Source: Blautia wexlerae DSM 19850 (GTDB taxonomy: Bacteria > Bacillota > Clostridia > Lachnospirales > Lachnospiraceae). From it: a DNA stretch of 64,000 nucleotides. This document shows, piece by piece, positions 21,701 to 29,600 of this stretch. The translations under genes and the position numbers were made by a program. Numbering within the stretch: position 1 is the first letter of the stretch; each line of letters starts with the position of its first letter. Location: NCBI RefSeq assembly GCF_025148125.1, contig NZ_CP102267.1, positions 3,544,501 through 3,608,500 on the forward strand. The letters run 5' to 3'. A model generated the notes under the pieces. It ran no database searches. It was not told the DNA's origin and saw only the letters and a list, made by a program, of their open reading frames with translations.

Positions 21701-22547
21701 GTTGTATATCCTCCTGTTTTTTAGGAGGGAGCACAAAGCGCTGCGTGGGATAGCCAAACTCTGTCAGCAATTCTTTTTCGGCAAAACCAAGTTGCAATAG
21801 CATATCTCGATGCCCTGTATCGGCCTTGTCCTGTTCTCGAAAGGTTGTTGTGCTGATTTCCTGCCCTGGAAGATATGTTTCCAATAAGGCATCCAAGAAT
21901 AACTTTTGAAGTCCGCGATTTCGATATTGCGGATGTACGCCAAGAAATTCTATACTGCCTGGAGAATAGGTAAATGCCATCGCTCCAATGAGAATATCTC
22001 CCTCCCTTAGCACAAGCGCACGCTTTTCGTCAATACTTTCTTCCAGCTTAGCTAAGTAGTCATCTTCATCCATTACAGGATACCCATCAATAACAAGCCG
22101 CATTAAGTTCATCCAATCGGCAATATCTTTCTTTTCTGCTAACCGAATATCCTGTATTGTAAATTCCATAGCCGTCGTTCTTCGATGTAAAATGAACCGC
22201 AACTGCAAAGGATAAAAGCTCCGTTCTTCACGATACTCCGCAGGCGGCGATTTATACATAGCCTTAAAAGCTAATGAAAACGATTGCTGGCTCTCGTATC
22301 CGCAGATAAAAGCAATTTCGATAATAGGTTTATCCGAAAAGACCAGAAGCTTTGCCGCCTCTGTAAGCTGGCGGCGTTGCACATAATCATAAATTGTCAT
22401 TCCTACGGTTTCGGTAAATAGTCGGTGTAAGTGATATTTTGAATAGTGAACAGCCTCCGCAACCGTTTCTAATTCCAGCTTTCCGTCAAGATGACTTTCG
22501 ATATAGTCAATGACTGCCTCTATGCTGATGACTGATTGATTGCCCAT
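21693..22547 (-). CDS. AraC-type DNA-binding domain fused to a GNAT acetyltransferase
   Basis: A 284-residue two-domain protein. Residues 5-110 form the double helix-turn-helix of AraC regulators (VAEAVHYSKYHLHRLF; IAFICGYESQQSFSLAFKAM). Residues 125-275 are a GNAT fold with the acetyl-CoA loop QYRNRGLQKLFLDAL. The AraC part lies at the N-terminus, unlike most AraC proteins. The acetyltransferase domain could sense a ligand or modify the drug exported by the MFS pump encoded next. A good GGAGGGAACATAA site precedes the start. Confidence 0.85.
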   Translation of the reverse strand: MGNQSVISIEAVIDYIESHLDGKLELETVAEAVHYSKYHLHRLFTETVGMTIYDYVQRRQLTEAAKLLVFSDKPIIEIAFICGYESQQSFSLAFKAMYKSPPAEYREERSFYPLQLRFILHRRTTAMEFTIQDIRLAEKKDIADWMNLMRLVIDGYPVMDEDDYLAKLEESIDEKRALVLREGDILIGAMAFTYSPGSIEFLGVHPQYRNRGLQKLFLDALLETYLPGQEISTTTFREQDKADTGHRDMLLQLGFAEKELLTEFGYPTQRFVLPPKKQEDIQHG

Positions 22548-22652
22548 TTATGTTCCCTCCTTTCCATCAAGCATAATAACAAAATCAAAAAAGATTGTTT
22601 TAATAATTATTGCGAATTTTGAAAATCCTCTCTAAATTCAGATGGGTCATTT

Positions 22653-22681
22653 ATTATACTGTAATTATACTTGAAAAACAA
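22653..22681 (-). promoter_or_regulatory. Promoter of the AraC-GNAT/MFS operon
   Basis: TTGTTT, 17 bp, TATAAT on the minus strand. Confidence 0.65.
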
Positions 22682-22763
22682 ATATTAAAAATAGTCTTTG
22701 GCTCTCGTTCTACCAAAAATCAGTATAATCATTCCTATCAACCGGCATAATAAGATTATTCCT

Positions 22764-22792
22764 TTGTGCAAATCGGCACGATAGAATATACT
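22764..22792 (+). promoter_or_regulatory. Promoter of the XRE regulator
   Basis: TTGTGC, 17 bp, TATACT; transcription would begin almost at the ribosome site, giving a very short leader. Confidence 0.55.
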
Positions 22793-22806
22793 TGAGGTGA
22801 ATGATT

Positions 22807-23163
22807 ATGCCGATTGATGATTTAACTGCTTTAGGGCTAAAAATGCGAGAAGCCCGAAAGAATAAAGAGCTAACACAACAGGAGCTATCTGATCTGAGCC
22901 ATGTTTCTGTAAAGCAAATCGCCAATATCGAAAAGGGAAAAATGAATCCTTCCTATTTGATTTTAAGAACATTGGCAAAGGTCCTGCACATCTCTTTAGA
23001 TACACTTATAAATCCAGATGTTTCTCTGGAGGATGAGGGTGTCAATCAGATGAAAATGCTTTATTCCAGCTGTCCGCCAGAAATGCGTGACACCCTGTTG
23101 CATCACACCCAGGAAACGGTGAAAGAACTGACAGAGTTGTCCGAGAAATTTGAAACGAATTGA
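22807..23163 (+). CDS. XRE/Cro-family regulator
   Basis: A 118-residue protein with an N-terminal helix-turn-helix (MREARKNKELTQQELSDLSH, VSVKQIANIEKGKMNPSYL) and a helical C-terminal half likely for dimerisation. The ATG at 22807 is preferred to that at 22801 because GAGGTG then lies at normal spacing. Regulators of this type sit near the relaxase genes of Tn1549-like elements. A terminator follows. Confidence 0.83.
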   Translation: MPIDDLTALGLKMREARKNKELTQQELSDLSHVSVKQIANIEKGKMNPSYLILRTLAKVLHISLDTLINPDVSLEDEGVNQMKMLYSSCPPEMRDTLLHHTQETVKELTELSEKFETN

Positions 23164-23209
23164 GCCAGTGAGTGAAATTTAACGATTCTCTCACTGGTTC
23201 TTTTCATTT
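23162..23209 (+). terminator. Terminator of the XRE gene
   Basis: GAGCCAGTGAG and CTCACTGGTTC pair, followed by TTTTCATTTT. Confidence 0.75.
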
Positions 23210-23231
23210 TCGGAGAAAAGAGGCAAGCAAT

Positions 23232-23405
23232 GCCTGTGTTAATACACACAGGCCCGCAGAGAAGAAAATCCCTTTGTGATTTTCCTCTCTGCTTGCTTGT
23301 TGAGGGCAGCGCCCCCAAGCCCCTTTGAACACAGAATTTCATTCTGTGGCTGCGCGGTCTCCGTTCCACTCCGGTCGGCACTAAACGGACATCCCCCGGA
23401 TGTCC
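23232..23405. other. Cluster of four hairpins in a non-coding stretch next to the relaxase remnant
   Basis: Within 175 bp lie GCCTGTGT/ACACACAGGC (23232-23253), GCAGAGAAGAAAATC/GATTTTCCTCTCTGC (23256-23292), CACAGAAT/ATTCTGTG (23330-23348) and GGACATCC/GGATGTCC (23387-23405). Such structured DNA beside a relaxase gene may belong to transfer or regulation of the parent element. No gene is seen. Confidence 0.5.
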
Positions 23406-23437
23406 AGTGCCTGCGAACACTTTTGATCAGGACCAGC

Positions 23438-24375
23438 TTACCGCTGGCCGTGGTCTTTTTCTTTTTCTTTTTCAACATCCTGTTCTACCTCCATTTTCAG
23501 CACTCGATCTACATTTGCCTTTGCCGTTAAAAGCTCCCGCATTTCCTCACGGGAACGCCGGTACTCGGCATAGGTCTTTTTCTTTTCTTCCAGCAATTTC
23601 GCGTACTCCGTCTGCAACTCTTTGACCTTGGGAAGCTTCTTGACTCCCATCTCATCAAAGGCATTCTTAGCAGCCTGGTGGAGCAAAATTTCTTCCTCAT
23701 ATTCCCCCCGGAATTTCTTAGAGTAACCCGCCTTGCGGTATGCCACATAGACCTCACGGGTCTTGGCATAATTTACGATGTGAGTACGCAGAACAGCGAT
23801 CTCTGCCATGCTCTTTTCAGCCGCTTTGATCTGCGCCGAAAGTTCATTGTGATGTGCCGTGGCAGCCGTAGCCTTTTCTTCCAAAACCGCATACTCCAGC
23901 AGATTGTTCTCTGACAGGTAATTCATGGTCTGCGCCATTTGTTTCAGATTAAAAACTTTAGCCCATCGCGCATAGCCAGCACCTTTTCCAGCCTGCAATT
24001 TTGCCTGAATGTCCACCAGCAGATTGACCTTCGGCGGCTCTGCCTGTGTGACTGTTTTCTTTCGCGGGGTATGTGCTTTCTTCCCTAAGAGAACTGCCCG
24101 CAAATCTTCCAATCCATATCCTTCACCCAGGCTGTCCATGCGGGCGGCTTTCTCCCAACCAGAGAGCTTCAGTCGATACGATTTTCCGCGCTTTGAGACT
24201 TCACAACCATACTCTTGCAACAGCTTCAGCAGTTCTTCAAAGTCAGCAGGACTTTGTGATAATGCGTTGTCAATCACCACACGAAGCAGCTCTCGGTGAG
24301 AGGGCTTTGCCTGATCGCCCGACTCTCTGTGCGGCCTTTGCCGACATGAAGCGGCATGATTCTTGTAGTTGCCAT
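23438..24375 (-). pseudogene. Relaxase (Tn1549/MobP-like), internally deleted and frameshifted
   Basis: From the ATG at 24375 (GAGGAGGGC upstream) the frame reads MATTRIMPLHVGKGRTESRA, the conserved start of clostridial element relaxases. It then runs out of frame after about 34 codons. From 24280 a second frame, shifted by two bases, encodes the C-terminal 280 residues (FEELLKLLQEYGCEVSKRGK; long Lys/Glu-rich coiled coil). The catalytic tyrosine and three-His region between them is missing. The element therefore cannot nick its own origin. Confidence 0.75.
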
Positions 24376-24424
24376 AAAAAGCCCTCCTCTCAAAATATTT
24401 TCTCTGAACTCTTTGTGCCTATCG

Positions 24425-24453
24425 TTGAAATAAACTCTTCTTATGGGTATAAT
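24425..24453 (+). promoter_or_regulatory. Promoter of the AlbA_2 gene
   Basis: TTGAAA, 17 bp, TATAAT, 37 bp before the start codon. Confidence 0.7.
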
Positions 24454-24490
24454 ATAAAGAAACTACCAATACCTCAAAGGAGGGATTTCT

Positions 24491-25903
24491 ATGATAGAAC
24501 AGCTCATTGCTGAAGCAACCGAATGTGATTTCAAAGTTGCTCTCGAAACAAAAAAGCCAAAAAGCTGGTTAAAAAGTGTCAGTGCCTTTTCCAATGGAAT
24601 CGGCGGCACTCTGTTTTTCGGAGTCTCCGATGACCGGGAGCCTATCGGCTTGTCCGATGTTCAAAAGGATGCTGAAGCGATCAGCCGCTTAATCAAAAAA
24701 CGTATCACACCATTACCACAGTTTATCTTAAAGCCATTGCAGGAAGATGGTAAAAACCTGTTGGCTCTGGAGGTTTCTCCTGGCCGCAGCACCCCATACT
24801 ATTACAAGGCAGACGGCGTGATGGAGGCATACATCCGTGTTGGAAATGAAAGCGTAATTGCACCGGATTACATTGTGAATGAACTGATCTTAAAGGGAAC
24901 CAATCAGTCCTTTGACACCTTAACAACAGAAGCTGTGAAAAAGGATTACAGCTTCACACTCCTGGAGGCAACCTATCTGGAACGAACCGGCCTCCGCTTC
25001 GAGCCATCCGATTATGTCTCCTTCGGTTTGGCTGACAAAAATGGGTTCTTGACCAATGCCGGAAAGCTCATGACCGATCAGCACACAGTTTATAACTCCC
25101 GTATGTTCTGTACCCGGTGGAATGGCTTGGAAAAAGGCTCTATCTTTGATGATGCGCTGGACGATAAGGAATACGAGGGGAATTTGATTTATTTACTGAA
25201 AAGCGGCAGTGAATTTATTCGCAATAATTCCAAAGTCCGTTTTGTCAAAGAAGCTCAGTATCGGGTAGACAAGCCGGATTATGCTGAACGAGCTGTAACA
25301 GAGGCTCTTGTCAACGCTCTCATCCATCGTGATTATATTGTGCTTGGCAGCGAAGTCCACATTGATATGTTTGATGATCGGGTGGAAATCACATCTCCGG
25401 GCGGTATGTTTGGCGGCGGCTCAATTCAGGAATACGATATTTACAGTATTCGTTCGATGCGACGAAACCCTGTGATTGCTGATTTGTTCCACCGCATGAA
25501 GTACATGGAACGCCGTGGAAGTGGCCTGCGCAAAATCGTCAGTGAAACCGAAAAGCTGCCTGGATACACAGAGGCATATAAGCCCGAATTTTCCTCAACA
25601 GCGACAGATTTCAGAGTCATCTTGAAAAATGTAAACTACAACTTAGAGGGTGACGCCCACCAAGTTATCCACCAAGTTACCCACCAAGTTATTGAACTAT
25701 CAACGGTGTCCAAACAGATTTTGGCTTTTTGCACAACACCAAAATCCAAGAAAGAGCTTGCAGTATTTTGTGGCTTCAAAGATTTAAGAAACTTCACTTT
25801 GAAGCATATCAATCCGCTTTTAGAATCCGGGCAATTAGAAATGACTATTCCCGATAAACCTAAAAGTCGCAATCAAAAATATATTACAGTTCGTTCCGAA
25901 TAA
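24491..25903 (+). CDS. AlbA_2/Schlafen-type DNA-binding protein with HATPase_c_4 domain
   Basis: A 470-residue protein. The N-terminus is an AlbA_2 domain (CDFKVALETKKPKSWLKSVS, FSNGIGGTLFFGV). The middle carries the HATPase_c_4 segment (EALVNALIHRDYIVLGSEV, VEITSPGGMF, RNPVIADLF). The end is a winged helix after a short repetitive linker HQVIHQVTHQV. Proteins of this layout are frequent on mobile elements and act as regulators or in defence; the role here is not known. AAAGGAGGG precedes the start. Its own promoter and terminator make it a separate unit. Confidence 0.83.
   Translation: MIEQLIAEATECDFKVALETKKPKSWLKSVSAFSNGIGGTLFFGVSDDREPIGLSDVQKDAEAISRLIKKRITPLPQFILKPLQEDGKNLLALEVSPGRSTPYYYKADGVMEAYIRVGNESVIAPDYIVNELILKGTNQSFDTLTTEAVKKDYSFTLLEATYLERTGLRFEPSDYVSFGLADKNGFLTNAGKLMTDQHTVYNSRMFCTRWNGLEKGSIFDDALDDKEYEGNLIYLLKSGSEFIRNNSKVRFVKEAQYRVDKPDYAERAVTEALVNALIHRDYIVLGSEVHIDMFDDRVEITSPGGMFGGGSIQEYDIYSIRSMRRNPVIADLFHRMKYMERRGSGLRKIVSETEKLPGYTEAYKPEFSSTATDFRVILKNVNYNLEGDAHQVIHQVTHQVIELSTVSKQILAFCTTPKSKKELAVFCGFKDLRNFTLKHINPLLESGQLEMTIPDKPKSRNQKYITVRSE
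25657..25692. repeat. Three tandem 12-bp repeats in the AlbA_2 gene
   Basis: CCACCAAGTTAT/C three times in a row, each unit adding four residues (HQV plus I or T) to the linker. A change of repeat number keeps frame. Confidence 0.85.
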
Positions 25904-25908
25904 ACAGA

Positions 25909-25953
25909 GAAGCAGGGCATTGGGTCTCATCTCCCATTGTCCTGCTTCTTTTC
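25909..25953 (+). terminator. Terminator of the AlbA_2 gene
   Basis: GAAGCAGG...GGG and CCC...CCTGCTTC pair with small bulges, followed by TTTTCATT. Confidence 0.65.
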
Positions 25954-25976
25954 ATTCCAGATTATATTCACATCAT

Positions 25977-26276
25977 TTACCCATACATCCAATCCTGGAT
26001 CGCAAATTTCAAACTCTGCACCTTTCCCAGCAGCCAGATCTCAGCCAGCGGCAGCCCCATCGGGCTAATCAAAAATGCCATAACCAGCAAAATCACACCA
26101 TTCTGCGGGGAATAGGTAATCAGCACAGCCACGCCAAGCAGAGCAATTACCGTGCTTAGTAGACCAAGCACCAGACCGGATATGTAGATCAGCCCCGTGC
26201 AGAGCCAGACAAAAAGCGTCAACACCAAAACGACCGGTGCAGTTACGATCATCAGCAGACATTTCAAAATCTTCAT
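25977..26276 (-). CDS. CD1845-type small membrane protein of conjugative elements
   Basis: A 99-residue protein with two long hydrophobic stretches (LMIVTAPVVLVLTLFVWLC and the VIALLGVAVLITY region), ending in a short soluble tail. It resembles CD1845-family proteins encoded in Tn1549-like elements. The ATG at 26276 overlaps the preceding stop (ATGA), so it is translated with its neighbour. Function unknown. Confidence 0.65.
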   Translation of the reverse strand: MKILKCLLMIVTAPVVLVLTLFVWLCTGLIYISGLVLGLLSTVIALLGVAVLITYSPQNGVILLVMAFLISPMGLPLAEIWLLGKVQSLKFAIQDWMYG

Positions 26277-26575
26277 TCCTGTTCCTCCTTCCAACGCTCC
26301 AGATGCCGTTTGCACAGGGCATCCGCTTCTCTCTCATCATCTTCCGTCACTTCCCGTTTTCCTTTGGTCAGTTCAATCTCCAGATAAGTCCGGTAATCAT
26401 CGGCTAAGAGGTCGAACAGTTCCTTGGGAGTATGGCACACCTCGCCAGAGCAATAGTGAAAATCTTGATCAAATTCAACTCTTACACATCCATGGCGGCT
26501 GATATAAACTTCTATGGTCTCGTCTGCGGTCAGATAATCCGCAAAAATCTCCAGCACCTTTTCAAAGGTCAGCAT
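26273..26575 (-). CDS. Small acidic element-encoded protein, unknown function
   Basis: A 100-residue soluble protein rich in Asp and Glu (FEKVLEIFADYLTADETIEV; CHTPKELFDLLADDY). It starts after AAAGGAGTG and is in one operon with the CD1845-type gene. Proteins like this occur in the accessory part of clostridial conjugative elements; I recognise no catalytic motif. Confidence 0.65.
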   Translation of the reverse strand: MLTFEKVLEIFADYLTADETIEVYISRHGCVRVEFDQDFHYCSGEVCHTPKELFDLLADDYRTYLEIELTKGKREVTEDDEREADALCKRHLERWKEEQE

Positions 26576-26581
26576 CTGTTT

Positions 26582-26911
26582 TCACTCCTTTGCTACGCTT
26601 CTTATTCTACTCATATTATCCGGTGCGGACAGGCAAAAGACAAGGATACAGACAAAAAGAAAAAGCGGAGGAAGGTGCGGCGAAGAAACGCCGTTCCTCC
26701 CTCCGCAAATGGAGTATCTATCCCTGTTATGAAAGTTTGGAGAGTTCACGTTGCTTTTCTGTACTTCCGCATAAGCTCTATAATATTTGTTTGTCCTTTT
26801 ATTGCTATAAAGCTCTGATATCTCCAGAACTTCTACTTTTGGATGACGCTGTAAGATTTTCTGAAACCACACAATGTCATTCTTCGTTCCCATCAATCTG
26901 ACTTTTAACAT
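26582..26911 (-). CDS. DUF3970-like element protein with an aberrant C-terminal half
   Basis: The first 53 residues (VRLMGTKNDIVWFQKILQRH; NKYYRAYAEVQKS) match the compact DUF3970 proteins of conjugative elements, which usually end about there. The next 56 residues are low in structure and look like translated non-coding sequence, so the original stop was probably lost. Its ATG overlaps the DUF6075 stop by one base after GGAGGAGC. Confidence 0.6.
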   Translation of the reverse strand: MLKVRLMGTKNDIVWFQKILQRHPKVEVLEISELYSNKRTNKYYRAYAEVQKSNVNSPNFHNRDRYSICGGRNGVSSPHLPPLFLFVCILVFCLSAPDNMSRIRSVAKE

Positions 26912-27384
26912 TAGTCAGCTCCTCCAAATAAGGCATACAGTTCCCGGTTATAAGTCGCATACTCCGGATAGCGGATCTGTATCGCCGGCCAAAAGAAAGG
27001 TGCATAGGCACAGCAAAACAAGTCCTCCACTGTATACTGCCTGCACTCGTTTACCTGTTCCTCTGTTTTTGCGTAATCATCTACACTCGGTGTGCCGTTG
27101 CAATACAGGTTAAATGCCATTCGCACCACCTTCATACTGCCACTGGTCTGCCAGCCTTCATGCAGACACTCAGTTTTTACACATCCCGTCTTAAAATCAT
27201 AGATGCTATCAACATTTCTTCTTGTATCATCGCTGATACCAAGGCAATAGCAAAGTGCCTTGTGGTACACATCCTGATAGCGTACCTCTTTTAATTTTTC
27301 ATAGTAGAATTTTTCATGTGCTTCGCTGATAAAATTGATTGTCTGTTCCTTTTTGTTTTCTGCTCCTAACGCTGTGTTGTTCAT
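26911..27384 (-). CDS. DUF6075-family element protein
   Basis: A 157-residue protein starting MNNTALGAENKKEQ after AGGAGGTTCACT. It carries the strongly conserved HEKFYYEKLKEVRYQDVYHK, ALCYCLGISDDTRRN, CLHEGWQTSGS and YTVEDLFCCAYAPFFW blocks of DUF6075. The family is found almost only on clostridial mobile elements and has no known activity. It is the first gene of the 27384-25977 operon, next to the element/chromosome border. Confidence 0.75.
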   Translation of the reverse strand: MNNTALGAENKKEQTINFISEAHEKFYYEKLKEVRYQDVYHKALCYCLGISDDTRRNVDSIYDFKTGCVKTECLHEGWQTSGSMKVVRMAFNLYCNGTPSVDDYAKTEEQVNECRQYTVEDLFCCAYAPFFWPAIQIRYPEYATYNRELYALFGGAD

Positions 27385-27410
27385 AGTGAACCTCCTTTTA
27401 AATTGAATTG

Positions 27411-27435
27411 AAAAAGGCACTCCTAATGGAATGCC
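27411..27435 (-). terminator. Terminator ahead of the DUF6075 gene
   Basis: GGCATTCC-ATTA-GGAGTGCC followed by TTTTT. Confidence 0.65.
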
Positions 27436-27442
27436 CTAATAT

Positions 27443-27474
27443 AAAAAATAGGGACACTCTTTCAAGTATCCCTA
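27443..27474 (-). terminator. Terminator of rlmD
   Basis: TAGGGATACT and AGTGTCCCTA (one A-C mismatch) pair around six bases, followed by TTTTTT. Two terminators in series separate the chromosome from the element. 27475-27656 holds nothing else I can support. Confidence 0.65.
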
Positions 27475-27656
27475 CGTTCTATCAATATATCTGATAGTTC
27501 TCTATTTACTTTCATATTCAGAATTCTTTGTATTCCCACAACCGAGGTCTAACGCTACAACAACAGTCACCTTCCTCACAAGCTCTTTTTCCTTGTGATT
27601 TTCAGCAATCCTGTTGAAGCTAAAAAACTCTGCAAAGTGCGTAAATTCAAGGATTT

Positions 27657-29024
27657 CTACATATTCTTCCTTTGTAGCAACACCACAGTCTCCACATGAA
27701 CAGTCTGACAAAATTGATCAACGCAGCAGGCTTTTTCCAGCTTATACCCTGCCGCCAGAAATGCTGGAAGATCTCTTGCCAGGCTGGTCGCTTTGCAGGA
27801 AATATATACAATATGGTCTACCCCATAAGAAAGAATCTTCGGCAATGCTTTGGGATGGATTCCATCTCTTGGCGGATCCAGAATTACCACATCCGGTTTC
27901 TCCGTCAGATCATCCAGAACTTTAAGGACATCTCCTGCAATAAATTTACAATTACTCAGGTTATTCAGTGCTGCATTCTGTTTTGCAGCTTCTACTGCCT
28001 CTTCCACAATTTCCACGCCTATCACTTCGTCCGCTACGGAGGCTGCAAGCTGGGCGATCGTTCCGGTTCCGCTGTAAAGGTCGAACACTACTTTATCCTT
28101 CGTATCTCCGATATACTCACGTACAATAGAATAAAGCACTTCCGCAGCCAGTGAATTAGGCTGGAAAAATGAAAATGTACTGATCTTAAATCGCAGTCCC
28201 AGAAGCGTTTCATAAAAGAAATCCTGACCGTAAAGGATACGTGTCTCATCACTCTGCACCACATCAGAAAGAGAATCATTGATAATATGCATGATTCCCA
28301 CAATTTTACCCTCCAGCGGAAGTGCAAGAAGTTCTTCTTTCAGAGATTCCAGATCATGTTCTTCCTGACTGGTGGTAATCACATGGACCAGAATCTCTCC
28401 TGTAGTCACACCGCGGCGGAGAAGCAGATGGCGCAGATATCCTGTATGCTGCATCTTTTTATAATAGGAAACGTTTCGTTTCAGGAAGTATTCATGCACA
28501 CAAGTCAGGATTTTCGTCATATCTTCATGAACCAGTTGACAGTCATCTGCTGTAAGAACATCATAGGTACTGCCTTTTTTGTGCAGACCCAGCGTCAACG
28601 GACCATCCTTATATGCATCACCAAAGGAGAATTCCATTTTATTTCGATATCTGAATTCAATGGGACTTCCATGAATTCCCTCCCACTGGTAATCAGTGCC
28701 GTTCAATGCACCATCCAACAGTTCACGAACCTGACATTCTTTCATTTTGAGCTGGTTTTCATAGGACATGGTCTGATACATGCATCCTCCACATTCCGGA
28801 AAAATGCTGCAGACCGGTTCTCTTGTTTCAAGCGGAGACTTCTCCAATACTTCCAGAAGTCTTCCCTCTGCACGTCCGGAACGCTTCTTATTGATCATAA
28901 AACGGACTTTCTGTCCGGGCATTCCGTTCTTTACGGTAACTTTTTGTCCGTCTGTTATCACAATTCCCTTATTGGGAAAATCTACTTTCTCAATCACGCC
29001 TTCATAAATTTCGCCTTTTTTCAT
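27657..29024 (-). CDS. rlmD: 23S rRNA (uracil-5)-methyltransferase, RlmD/RlmCD type
   Basis: A 455-residue SAM-dependent enzyme that makes m5U in 23S rRNA. It has an N-terminal TRAM domain (residues 1-60), the iron-sulfur cysteines CSIFPECGGC with C-terminal partner, SAM motifs DLYSGTGTIAQLAA and GVEIVEEAVEAA, the DPPRDG motif and the catalytic cysteine in VYISCKATSLARD. The last residues (TVHVETVVLLQRKNM) include the conserved HVETVV segment. The 3' end of this gene is a recurrent integration site for conjugative elements, so the final codons may come from the element. Confidence 0.93.
   Translation of the reverse strand: MKKGEIYEGVIEKVDFPNKGIVITDGQKVTVKNGMPGQKVRFMINKKRSGRAEGRLLEVLEKSPLETREPVCSIFPECGGCMYQTMSYENQLKMKECQVRELLDGALNGTDYQWEGIHGSPIEFRYRNKMEFSFGDAYKDGPLTLGLHKKGSTYDVLTADDCQLVHEDMTKILTCVHEYFLKRNVSYYKKMQHTGYLRHLLLRRGVTTGEILVHVITTSQEEHDLESLKEELLALPLEGKIVGIMHIINDSLSDVVQSDETRILYGQDFFYETLLGLRFKISTFSFFQPNSLAAEVLYSIVREYIGDTKDKVVFDLYSGTGTIAQLAASVADEVIGVEIVEEAVEAAKQNAALNNLSNCKFIAGDVLKVLDDLTEKPDVVILDPPRDGIHPKALPKILSYGVDHIVYISCKATSLARDLPAFLAAGYKLEKACCVDQFCQTVHVETVVLLQRKNM
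27682..27700. other. Candidate integration (att) core in the 3' end of rlmD
   Basis: The minus strand reads CATGTGGAGACTGTGGTG over the HVETVV codons. This segment of rumA/rlmD genes is the known target of several serine-recombinase elements. No second copy was found by eye in the window, so the left end would be outside. Confidence 0.35.
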
Positions 29025-29033
29025 ATAACCTCC

Positions 29034-29066
29034 ATAAAAATAGCCCCGGTATAAGCCGGAGCTATT
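29034..29066 (-). terminator. Terminator between the small membrane protein and rlmD
   Basis: AATAGCTCCGG and CCGGGGCTATT pair, followed by TTTTT. Confidence 0.7.
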
Positions 29067-29090
29067 CTTTCATTTTCATATTACAGGTAA

Positions 29091-29312
29091 TTATTCTTCT
29101 TCATCTTCGAAATAATCGTCGAAGTCATCGTCAAAATCCTCTTCAAAATCTTCCAGATAATCCGGAGCAAAGAAATGATATACAGCAAATGCGATACCTG
29201 CTACTGCTGCAACTGCGCCAATGATTGCCAGTACCCAGAGGACTGTATTTTTTTCTTTCTCTTCTTCTTTTCTGTTTAATGCTGATAATAATTCTTCAAT
29301 TTTGATATTCAT
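29091..29312 (-). CDS. Small single-pass membrane protein with very acidic tail
   Basis: A 73-residue protein. A short charged N-terminus (LLSALNRKEEEKEKN) precedes one helix (VLWVLAIIGAVAAVAGIAFA) and a tail made almost only of Asp, Glu, Phe and Tyr (DFEEDFDDDFDDYF). This layout is common in Lachnospiraceae genomes (DUF4366-like). Function unknown. Confidence 0.75.
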   Translation of the reverse strand: MNIKIEELLSALNRKEEEKEKNTVLWVLAIIGAVAAVAGIAFAVYHFFAPDYLEDFEEDFDDDFDDYFEDEEE

Positions 29313-29600
29313 AATCGCACCATCCTCTCAATAATTCATCAGCTGACACTTAACACTTCTGCCGTCTGCTGTTTAATGAAATTATTATAACACTTTCTCT
29401 GTAATTTTACCATAAGATATCTGCATTTATTCTATACTTTTGTTAGTTTCTTTATTATAATGATATCAGGGGGTTACTATTCACACAATCCCGAGACATA
29501 CAAGCCAAAATTCCATTGCCACAGGCAATCTGGAATGAATTTTGCCCCTGACTTAAAAATATGCCGACAGCAACGATCTGATAAGAGAGGATAAATACTT
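29313..29600. other. Gene-free spacer with one hairpin
   Basis: Holds an inverted repeat around 29503-29545 (AAAATTC...GAATTTT arms with TTGCC/GGCAA inside), and AT-rich promoter-like sequence for the flanking divergent genes; no -35/-10 pair is clear. Confidence 0.4.

Larger units (their letters stand above)
1..27437. mobile_element. Composite, degenerate Tn1549/CTn-like mobile region carrying metal and antibiotic-resistance type cargo
   Basis: The stretch contains conjugative-element backbone genes (relaxase remnant, XRE regulator, CD1845-, DUF3970- and DUF6075-type proteins, AlbA_2 protein), three copies of an element-type sigma-like module, resistance-like cargo and an insertion sequence. 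It stops next to the 3' end of rlmD, a site used by several integrative elements. No integrase, excisionase or type IV secretion gene is visible, and the relaxase is deleted internally, so the element looks immobile by itself. The left border lies outside the window. The metal-resistance block may be part of it or older chromosome. This is inference from gene content. Confidence 0.6.

Noticed and set aside
23232..23405. CRISPR-like array because of several short inverted repeats
   Set aside because: The hairpins differ in sequence and there is no direct-repeat/spacer periodicity; no cas gene is present.
27502..27711. 69-codon frame overlapping the end of rlmD in another frame
   Set aside because: Most is spacer sequence, no ribosome site at its start, and the overlap is with the conserved rlmD C-terminus. 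Could be an element-end ORF, but cannot be supported.
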